5,225 nt of DNA. Origin: Candidatus Bathyarchaeota archaeon (GTDB taxonomy: Archaea; Thermoproteota; Bathyarchaeia; TCS64). Both the position numbers and the translations under genes were made by a program. The stretch lies in contig DAOVEE010000138.1 of NCBI GenBank assembly GCA_030669135.1, positions 1 to 5,225 on the forward strand, in the 5' to 3' direction. The notes below the pieces were generated by a model, which made no database searches, was not told the DNA's origin, and saw only the letters and a list, made by a program, of their open reading frames with translations. Shown in pieces: positions 1 through 4,952 of the stretch (positions are counted from its first letter, which is position 1; every line of letters begins with the position of its first letter).

Positions 1-638
1 AGTGCCTCCACCATGTGGACCGAGTTCGGGGGGACATAGTACGCTCTCCCTGTCTCAACCTCGGCCGCCTCCTCGTCTAGGACCAGCCTGCCGCCTCCCT
101 CTAGGATGACGAACAGCTGGGGATACGGGTTGGCCTCCCCCGCCTCGTTGAGCACCGTCCCCCGTGGGACGTGGTACCAGCTGGAGCGCAGCCCACCCCA
201 GTATACCAGGGGGATCGGGTGAGCGCCGTGGGCGTCGCCGGCGAACTCGGGGCTAAGCGTCTTCGACTTGACAAGCCCCGGGCTGAAGAAGAAGTTCATG
301 AGCGGCTTGGCCTTCCTCCACGCCTCCAGCATCTTCGACGGGTCCGGGAACTCCAAGTTTATGGGTCTAACCTCTGAGGCCTTGGAGCGCCCGATGAGGG
401 CGCCGAAGTCCGCCTCCCCCGCCAGCAGCCTCCTGAAGACGGTGCTCTCCATGGTGAGAATCACGTGGGGCTCATCCAGCCCGCTGGAGACGGTTATCTC
501 TTCCCCGAGGACGATGGTGGAAGCTTCACCCGTGTCTGTGAGCCGGACCCCTACCCGGCTCTCGCCTTCCTTAGGCTTCAGCATCGAATGGTACAGCCTC
601 GACTCATCCACGAACCTGTGAAGACCCTCGTTTAGCAT
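1..638 (-). CDS. SCP2-like / cupin two-domain protein, partial (C-terminus off the left edge)
   Basis: Reading the minus strand from the ATG at 638-636 gives 212 uninterrupted codons to the window edge. Residues about 25-105 resemble a sterol-carrier-protein-2 (SCP2) domain: a strand ending VLGEEITVSSG, then VILTMEST, then LLAGEADFGALIGRSKA, then RPINLEF. Residues about 150-212 look like a cupin barrel: QLFVILEGGGRLVL (174-187), then GRAYYVPPNSVHM (197-209), which fits cupin motif 2 with H208 as its ligand. Cupin motif 1 normally has HxH seven and five residues before the conserved Gln; here those positions are E168 and N170, so metal binding may be altered or lost. SCP2 domains bind lipids or hydrophobic ligands and cupins are small-ligand or metal folds; the actual substrate is unknown. 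The start is supported by a TATA-like box about 25 nt upstream and no SD, which suggests a leaderless mRNA. The gene is divergent from the DUF1385 gene. Confidence 0.8.
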   Translation of the reverse strand, partial: MLNEGLHRFVDESRLYHSMLKPKEGESRVGVRLTDTGEASTIVLGEEITVSSGLDEPHVILTMESTVFRRLLAGEADFGALIGRSKASEVRPINLEFPDPSKMLEAWRKAKPLMNFFFSPGLVKSKTLSPEFAGDAHGAHPIPLVYWGGLRSSWYHVPRGTVLNEAGEANPYPQLFVILEGGGRLVLDEEAAEVETGRAYYVPPNSVHMVEA

Positions 639-659
639 GATACAGTTCACGTCGGATGT

Positions 660-667
660 CTTTTAGA
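660..667 (-). promoter_or_regulatory. TATA-like box for the SCP2/cupin gene
   Basis: The minus strand reads TCTAAAAG, centred about 25 nt before the ATG at 638. This is the spacing expected from an archaeal TATA box to its transcription start, so transcription would begin at or next to the start codon. No ribosome-binding site precedes that ATG, which agrees with a leaderless transcript. The call is by eye and has no expression support. Confidence 0.45.
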
Positions 668-670
668 GGT
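666..670 (+). promoter_or_regulatory. Ribosome-binding site of the DUF1385 gene
   Basis: GAGGT, complementary to the 16S 3' end core ACCTC, ends 7 nt before the ATG at 678. It decides the start in favour of 678 over the later in-frame ATGs at 711 and 750. Its first two bases are shared with the opposite-strand TATA-like box at 660-667. A weak TTTAGC at 631-636 could be the plus-strand TATA box, but that is uncertain. Confidence 0.6.
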
Positions 671-677
671 TTACGGG

Positions 678-1646
678 ATGAAGCGTCTAGACTTGTTCGT
701 CGCCTACGACATGACAGATTTTATCTCGTCGTTGGCGCCTGTATACCCCATGACGGAGCCCCAGGGTGAACGCGAGGAGCAGTCCTTCGCCTTCGGCGGG
801 CAGGCGCTCATAGAGGGGGTGATGATGCGGTCGCGCAGCCACCTGGTAATGTGCGTGAGGCGGCCCGACGGCGAGATAGCCACACACGCCCAGAAGGTGT
901 CCTCGCTTACCCGGGGGAACCGCGTCCTAGGTCTCCCCGTGATCAGGGGGGTGGTGGCGATGCTCGAGGCCATGTACTGGGGCATGAAGGGAATCTTCCA
1001 CTCCGCGGACGTGGCGCTTGAGGAGGAGCAGGAAGAGTTCGGGTTCAGCGACTACCTCCTCGTGCTGGCGCTGGTGGTGGTGATAAGCAGCGTCTTCATG
1101 GTGGTGCCTTTCGTGCTCACCAACTATCTGCACCTCGAGGGTTTCATGTTCAGCCTGGTGGAGGCTCTGGTGAGGCTCGCCATGTTCACGGGCTACCTAT
1201 ACGCTATCTCGAGGTGGGGGGAGATGCGCCGAGTACTCCAGTACCACGGGGCCGAGCATAAAGCCATCAACGCCTACGAGGCGGGGGCGGAGATGACGGT
1301 GGAGGAGGTAGCCGGGTACCCCAGGATACACCCCCGCTGCGGCACCAGCTTCCTGTTCATCGTGGTGCTCATCAGCGTGGTCGTCTTCAGCCTGATTCCA
1401 TCGGAGAGCCTCGTGCTGAGGATAGCCTACAGGGTGCTGCTCATCCCGGTCCTGGCAGGCCTCTCCTTCGAGGTGCTGAGGCTCAGCGACAAATACCGGG
1501 ACTCGGCCATAATAAGGCTGATGACTGTCCCCGGCTTGGCGTTCCAGAGGCTGACGACGAAGGAGCCCGAGCCTGACATGATCGATGTGGCGATCAGGGC
1601 GCTGGATGAGGTCAGGCGGCTGGAGGGGGCTCAGGGCGGAGAGTAA
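678..1646 (+). CDS. DUF1385 (YqhQ-like) integral membrane protein
   Basis: The 322-residue product carries the hallmarks of the DUF1385 family, whose biochemical role is not established. FGGQALIEGVMMRS (39-52) is the N-terminal signature. RGNRVLGLPVIRG follows. YHGAEHK (189-195) and HPRCGTSF (218-225) are the conserved His/Glu/Cys-bearing core, and LTTKEPEPD lies near the C-terminus. Hydrophobic segments at about 126-150, 160-180, 225-241 and 245-267 look like four membrane helices. The length is close to the roughly 300 residues usual for the family. About 38 residues precede the signature, more than I expect for the family, yet the RBS at 666-670 supports this start. Alternative starts are M12 (711) and M25 (750). 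The clustered His, Glu and Cys residues could bind a metal, but that is inference. The next small coding stretch begins 10 nt after the stop, which suggests co-transcription. Confidence 0.88.
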   Translation: MKRLDLFVAYDMTDFISSLAPVYPMTEPQGEREEQSFAFGGQALIEGVMMRSRSHLVMCVRRPDGEIATHAQKVSSLTRGNRVLGLPVIRGVVAMLEAMYWGMKGIFHSADVALEEEQEEFGFSDYLLVLALVVVISSVFMVVPFVLTNYLHLEGFMFSLVEALVRLAMFTGYLYAISRWGEMRRVLQYHGAEHKAINAYEAGAEMTVEEVAGYPRIHPRCGTSFLFIVVLISVVVFSLIPSESLVLRIAYRVLLIPVLAGLSFEVLRLSDKYRDSAIIRLMTVPGLAFQRLTTKEPEPDMIDVAIRALDEVRRLEGAQGGE

Positions 1647-1656
1647 GCCGAGGGGG

Positions 1657-1828
1657 GTGACGGAGGAGCAGCTCCTTCAGGGGCCGCTCTCGGACGCCAT
1701 GGCCCACGTGAGCCAGCTGTTGACGCTGAGGCGCCTCGCCGGTGCCCTCGGAGAACTTCATGTACGCTGACATCCGCGTGGGCGTCGTGGGGCCGGAGCA
1801 GCCTGACCCCGTGGCCCCCGACGAGTGA
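1657..1828 (+). CDS. Small unrecognised gene, apparently split by a +1 frame switch
   Basis: From the GTG at 1657 a frame reads VTEEQLLQGPLSDAMAH..., then SQLLTLRRLA to 1740; left uncorrected it ends at the TGA at 1768-1770. From 1742 the +1 frame reads VPSENFMYADIRVGVVGPEQ and continues to the TGA at 1826-1828. Counting third positions by eye, 27 of 28 codons before the junction and 26 of 28 after it end in G or C, like the neighbouring genes. The uncorrected tail (GGT...GGA GAA CTT CAT GTA) loses this bias, and the second frame has TGA codons at 1721 and 1727. Skipping one base near 1741 joins the halves into a protein of about 56 residues. This could be a sequencing error, a true frameshift mutation, programmed shifting, or a separate 28-codon ORF from the GTG at 1742. 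The family is not recognised. It sits 10 nt after the DUF1385 gene and probably shares its transcript. Confidence 0.45.
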
Positions 1829-1835
1829 CCCTGAA

Positions 1836-1845
1836 GCATATTAAC
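1836..1845 (+). promoter_or_regulatory. TATA-like box for the creatininase-family gene
   Basis: GCATATTAAC is an AT-rich island in GC-rich DNA, centred about 26 nt before the GTG at 1868. That is typical archaeal TATA-to-start spacing and suggests a leaderless mRNA independent of the upstream genes. A GGTGAG at 1848-1853 could act as an SD sequence, but its 14-nt spacing is long. Confidence 0.45.
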
Positions 1846-1867
1846 TTGGTGAGCCCATACGCATCCA

Positions 1868-2617
1868 GTGATGTGTTTGAGTCACAGTCTTCTCAGGTTG
1901 AAGGGCCACGAGTACAGGGAGAGGGGCTACGACAAGGCGGTGCTCGCCGTGGGCGCCACGGAGTACCACGGGGACCACCTGCCGTACGGCACGGACACGC
2001 TGGTGGCGGAGCACCTCGCCCGCGAGGTGTCCGAGAGGGTGGAGGGGCTGCTGATGCTGCCCACCATCCCCATAGGTATGAGCGTCCACTACAGCAGCTT
2101 CCCCATAGCCATAACCCTCAGCACCGAGACCCTGATGCACGTCCTCACGGAGGTGTTCGAGTCGCTGACGAAGCACGGCGTCATGCGGCTCCTCATAGTC
2201 AACGGGCACGACGGCAACATACCGGCCATCGACGCGGCCTCCAGGGAGTACAGGACGCTGCACCCCGAGTTCAAGATCGCGGTGCTTGAGGCGTGGTGGG
2301 TCGCCGCCGGCCAGCTCGTCCCCGAGGGCACCTTCGAGGTCTGGGGTGGCATGGGCCACGCCGGCGAAGGCGAGACCAGCATGATGCTCCGGGTGGACCC
2401 GGGCCTCGTGGACATGGACAGGGCCAGGGGAGTGGTCCCGGACCTGCCGCCCCACGTCGAGGTGAAGTGGACCTTCGACGAGCTGACGCCCTACGGCGCC
2501 ACAGGGGACCCGACTAAAGCGACGCGTAGGAAGGGAGAGCTCATGCACGATGCTCTGGTGAGTCTCCTCGTTGACTTCGTCACGAAGATGGATGAGAACA
2601 ACTGGGAGATACGATAA
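1868..2617 (+). CDS. Creatininase-family amidohydrolase
   Basis: The product has 249 residues, within the usual range for the family, which uses divalent metal ions to hydrolyse C-N (amide or cyclic amide) bonds. The conserved metal-binding motifs are all present: GATEYHGDHLPYGTD (29-43; E32, H34, H37 and D43 expected to be catalytic or ligands), NGHDGN (112-117, the family's NGHGGN) and GHAGEGETS (163-171, with E167 and E169). No signal peptide is visible, so it is probably cytosolic. Family members include creatininase, the mycofactocin protein MftE and archaeal ArfB, the formamide hydrolase of flavin/F420 precursor synthesis. The sequence alone does not separate these, and ArfB is only a possibility. 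Start codons GTG 1868 and ATG 1871 are adjacent and the TATA-like box spacing fits either. Transcription probably ends in the T7 tract at 2627. Confidence 0.88.
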   Translation: MMCLSHSLLRLKGHEYRERGYDKAVLAVGATEYHGDHLPYGTDTLVAEHLAREVSERVEGLLMLPTIPIGMSVHYSSFPIAITLSTETLMHVLTEVFESLTKHGVMRLLIVNGHDGNIPAIDAASREYRTLHPEFKIAVLEAWWVAAGQLVPEGTFEVWGGMGHAGEGETSMMLRVDPGLVDMDRARGVVPDLPPHVEVKWTFDELTPYGATGDPTKATRRKGELMHDALVSLLVDFVTKMDENNWEIR

Positions 2618-2626
2618 CGTAATAAC

Positions 2627-2633
2627 TTTTTTT
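2627..2633 (+). terminator. T-tract terminator after the creatininase-family gene
   Basis: Seven consecutive T lie 9 nt after the stop codon, preceded by AT-rich AATAAC and with no strong hairpin. In archaea a T-rich tract by itself can terminate transcription, so this is a plausible terminator facing the convergent MFS gene. Confidence 0.55.
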
Positions 2634-2636
2634 CAT

Positions 2637-2646
2637 GTCATATGAC
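2637..2646. repeat. 10-bp perfect palindrome in the convergent gap
   Basis: GTCATATGAC is a perfect palindrome just after the T tract and between two convergent stop codons. It has no loop, so it is more likely a dimeric protein site or chance than an RNA hairpin. The rest of the 94-bp gap (2618-2711) shows nothing recognisable, and no T tract serves the minus-strand gene there. Confidence 0.3.
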
Positions 2647-2711
2647 GGCTGCCGTGGTCGATGGTTATCGGGGAAGGCTCTGGGAAGGCAGCTGATCTCC
2701 CCTTCTATAGA

Positions 2712-3908
2712 TCAGAGCTTCGACACCTGTATGCGGCTCAGGGTCTCATCGATGACGAACCAAGCGAGGAGGGCTGCGATCAGGTTCAAACCGATGTTCA
2801 GCACGAAGAGGGACTCGACGCCGAGGAGGCTGCTCACCACCCCGGAGACGGCTGGGCCGGCGAAGGTGCCGAGGTCCCTTATCAGGCGGTAGAACCCGAA
2901 GGCCTTGCCCCGGGTCTCCTCGCTGGATATGTCGGCGACGATGGCGCTGGCGACCGGGTGGAAGAAGCCGCCGCCGAGCCCCAGCGCCAGGGTCGAGACG
3001 ACGAGCATGGTCTTGGTCTTGAAGAGTAGTAGTAGGGCGTAGCTCATGGCTGTGACCAGCAGCCCCGCCGCCATGGGTGGCTTCCTCCCGACCCTGTCCG
3101 AGACGAAGCCCGAGACGAAGGAGGCGAACGCAGTGCTGCCTGACATCACCACGAACAGGGTGGGCAGGAACCCCGCGGGTATTCCCATGGTCAAGGTCGT
3201 GTAGAGCGGTATGACGGCGGTGAAGATGTTATGGGTGTACATGAACAGGAAGCCGCCGACCATGGCGACGAAATACTCCTTGCTGACGATGCCCCTCAGC
3301 CCGCCCAGATCGAGGAGCCTGGCGTCGACTTTGTTAGCCATGGTCTCCCGGAGTAGGAAGACGCAGATCGTTGAGCTTAGGAACATGAACGCCGTGGCCA
3401 ACCCGAACACGGGCCTCATCCCCAGGGCCTCGGTCAGGGGCCCGCTCAGGTATGTGCCTATCAGCAGGCTGAAGCCGTTGACGGCCTCGTAGAGCCCCAG
3501 AGCCAGCGCCCTCCTGCCCGCCCCGGCGGCCTCCACGATGGCGGTCATCAAAGCGAGGAAGAAGAATGCCTGCCCCAGCCCGAATAGCACGAAGGCGGCC
3601 CCCAAGTGGAGACTGGACCTCGCCACGGTGACGACGAGGAGGCTCGCCGCCATGCTGACGGCGCCCAGAGACGACAGCCTTTTCCGCCCGTACCGGTCTG
3701 ACAGGAAGCCGCTCACCGGCCCCATGGAGGCCTTCACGAGGCCTATCGTGGACATCAGGGCGCCCACGAGAAGATACGACGTCCCGACGAACTCGCTGGT
3801 GTAGAGGGACAGGAGCGGCTGTATGAGGCCGTATCCGATGAACATGGACGACAGCGCAGCCGCGTACCTAGCCACCCGGCCTATGAAGACGCGGTCCTCC
3901 TCGTTCAA
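2712..3908 (-). CDS. Major facilitator superfamily (MFS) transporter
   Basis: The product has 398 residues with about 12 hydrophobic helices in two halves, the standard MFS architecture for secondary transport across the cytoplasmic membrane. The loop-2/3 motif A appears in both halves: GFLSDRYGRKR at 67-77 and GFVSDRVGRK at 267-276, exactly 200 residues apart. The family's usual length is about 400 residues, so it looks complete. The overall look suggests a drug or metabolite exporter, but substrate and transport direction cannot be read from the sequence. The TTG start at 3908 follows an in-frame TAA; the next candidates are GTG (codon 12) and ATG (codon 22). No SD precedes the TTG. A CTTTAAGAG element lies only about 12 nt upstream, too close to be a normal TATA box for this TTG, so the start is uncertain. 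The gene is codirectional with the oxidoreductase upstream and convergent with the creatininase-family gene. Confidence 0.9.
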   Translation of the reverse strand: MNEEDRVFIGRVARYAAALSSMFIGYGLIQPLLSLYTSEFVGTSYLLVGALMSTIGLVKASMGPVSGFLSDRYGRKRLSSLGAVSMAASLLVVTVARSSLHLGAAFVLFGLGQAFFFLALMTAIVEAAGAGRRALALGLYEAVNGFSLLIGTYLSGPLTEALGMRPVFGLATAFMFLSSTICVFLLRETMANKVDARLLDLGGLRGIVSKEYFVAMVGGFLFMYTHNIFTAVIPLYTTLTMGIPAGFLPTLFVVMSGSTAFASFVSGFVSDRVGRKPPMAAGLLVTAMSYALLLLFKTKTMLVVSTLALGLGGGFFHPVASAIVADISSEETRGKAFGFYRLIRDLGTFAGPAVSGVVSSLLGVESLFVLNIGLNLIAALLAWFVIDETLSRIQVSKL

Positions 3909-3924
3909 CGTTTTCTCTTAAAGA

Positions 3925-3938
3925 CCGTCCTTCGACGG
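3925..3938. repeat. Inverted repeat upstream of the MFS gene
   Basis: CCGTC (3925-3929) and GACGG (3934-3938) are perfect complements around a 4-nt loop, 16 bp upstream of the MFS start. It sits beside the AT-rich TCTTTAAGAG, where an operator or 5' leader hairpin could lie. The stem is only 5 bp, so chance is possible. The 9-mer CTTCGACGG within it recurs at 4901-4909, upstream of the oligopeptidase gene. Confidence 0.25.
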
Positions 3939-3966
3939 GAAAAGAGTATTGGCGCCCCGGTGGGGC
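3938..3966 (-). terminator. Possible hairpin plus T-rich terminator after the oxidoreductase gene
   Basis: On the minus strand GCCCC-ACC-GGGGC (3966 to 3954) forms a 5-bp GC-only stem, followed by ATACTCTTTTCC (3950 to 3939). It begins 34 nt after the oxidoreductase stop. The pattern resembles a weak intrinsic terminator, but partial read-through into the MFS gene cannot be excluded. AT-rich DNA directly after the stop (CTATTCTTATTG) could also contribute. Confidence 0.35.
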
Positions 3967-4000
3967 CCGCATCAAAATGGAAGACTTTCAATAAGAATAG

Positions 4001-4852
4001 TCATGACCTGTAGGAGGCCATGACATCGTCGCTGAACTTCCTCATGGAGTCCTTCCAGTCGTCCCTGGGGAAAGCGACGGCGTAGATGGAGGCCCCGAAC
4101 TCCTCCGCCGCCTCGATGCCTCGGAGGCACGCGTCCGAGCTGTAGCTCCAGGCACCCATATCCCCTATCATGAACTCGATTTCGTTGACCCTCCCCGCGT
4201 CTTCCGCGGCGCTGAGCACCGTCTCCTTGATCCAGTCCCGGTTTTGAGACATCCACGGAGGTATGAAGCAGATGTCCCCGTATCTGCCGGTCAGCCTCAG
4301 CATGCGTTTCCCTGAGCTGCCGAACAGCAGCCGCGGGTAGGGTTTCTGCAGGGGCTTCGGGTCAAGCACGGCGCCCTCGATTTCATAGTGCTTGCTTTTA
4401 TGTGTGACCTCGGGCTCGGTCCACAGCCTGAGGATGATGTCGAGGGCTTCATGGGTCTTGTCCACCCGCTCCTTGGTGTCTAGCCATTCGCTGTAGCCGT
4501 CGAACTCCACCTTGCTCCACCCCGCGCCGACGCCCAGCACGACCCTGCCGCCTGAGAGCACGTCGAGGGTGGTGAGCCGTTTAGCCAGCACGCCGGGGTG
4601 CCTGAACGGCAGCGGCGACACGAGGGTGCCCAGCCTTATCCGCTCGGTCTTCCCGGCGAGGTAGGTGAGGGTGGTCCACGTTTCCAGGGTCCTGTAGGGG
4701 TGCGGCATGCTGTGCCCTATCTCGCTGCCCCACATGTAGTGGTCCGGCATCAGCGCGCCGTCCAGCCCGAGCTTGTCGGCCTCAATGATGGCCCCGGTTA
4801 TGTGCTCCACGTTGTCATAGAGGTTCCCGAGACCCGTCAAGTAGAACTTCAA
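4001..4852 (-). CDS. LLM-class (luciferase-like) flavin/F420-dependent oxidoreductase
   Basis: The 283-residue product fits the bacterial-luciferase-like TIM-barrel family. Visible hallmarks are EADKLGLDGALMPDHYMW (24-41, with the D37-H38 pair typical of F420-dependent members), TERIRLGTLVSPLPFRHPGVLAK (69-91), the loop LDVLSGGRVVLGVGAGW (96-112), and a later PRLLFGSSGKRMLRL segment. These proteins bind FMN or F420 and carry out hydride transfer or oxygenation of small substrates. The D-H pair and the archaeal-looking context make F420 more likely, but the substrate is unknown. The start is TTG at 4852, since an in-frame TGA lies three codons upstream. A TATA-like TTTTTAAAAG sits about 32 nt before it and no SD is seen, so the leader is short or absent. 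It is divergent from the oligopeptidase gene and 92 bp ahead of the codirectional MFS gene. Confidence 0.88.
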   Translation of the reverse strand: MKFYLTGLGNLYDNVEHITGAIIEADKLGLDGALMPDHYMWGSEIGHSMPHPYRTLETWTTLTYLAGKTERIRLGTLVSPLPFRHPGVLAKRLTTLDVLSGGRVVLGVGAGWSKVEFDGYSEWLDTKERVDKTHEALDIILRLWTEPEVTHKSKHYEIEGAVLDPKPLQKPYPRLLFGSSGKRMLRLTGRYGDICFIPPWMSQNRDWIKETVLSAAEDAGRVNEIEFMIGDMGAWSYSSDACLRGIEAAEEFGASIYAVAFPRDDWKDSMRKFSDDVMASYRS

Positions 4853-4879
4853 TTGGAATCATGAAGACAAGTGAACCAT

Positions 4880-4889
4880 CTTTTAAAAA
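4880..4889 (-). promoter_or_regulatory. TATA-like box for the oxidoreductase gene
   Basis: The minus strand reads TTTTTAAAAG, the most AT-rich island in this divergent gap, centred about 32 nt before the TTG start at 4852. This predicts a leader of only a few nucleotides. The core is nearly self-complementary (TTTTAAAA), so it could also serve the plus strand, but it lies about 68 nt before the oligopeptidase start. Confidence 0.5.
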
Positions 4890-4913
4890 CCGAGTGAATT
4901 CTTCGACGGCTAG

Positions 4914-4923
4914 AGATAATAAC
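4914..4923 (+). promoter_or_regulatory. Possible TATA-like box for the oligopeptidase B gene
   Basis: AGATAATAAC lies about 35 nt before the ATG at 4953. That predicts a leader of about 8 nt, in keeping with the absence of an SD. The TTTTAAAAA at 4881-4889 is a second candidate and would give a leader of about 40 nt. Confidence 0.3.
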
Positions 4924-4952
4924 AGGGGCTGCTCATCTTGTCCAGATGTTCG

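Noticed and set aside
171..621. Plus-strand open frames of 68 and 117 codons opposite the SCP2/cupin gene
   Set aside because: The minus strand gives two recognisable domains over the same DNA; the plus-strand products match nothing and lack promoter or RBS signals.
1662..1678. GGAGGAG-CAG-CTCCTTC hairpin just after the DUF1385 gene, considered as a terminator
   Set aside because: It has no following T tract and lies within codons (EEQLLQ) of the small coding stretch, which explains the sequence.
1825..2548. Long open frames on both strands overlapping the creatininase-family gene
   Set aside because: Their products are low-complexity and rich in Arg, His, Gly and Pro, as expected for GC-rich antisense or out-of-frame readings, and no family motif is present.
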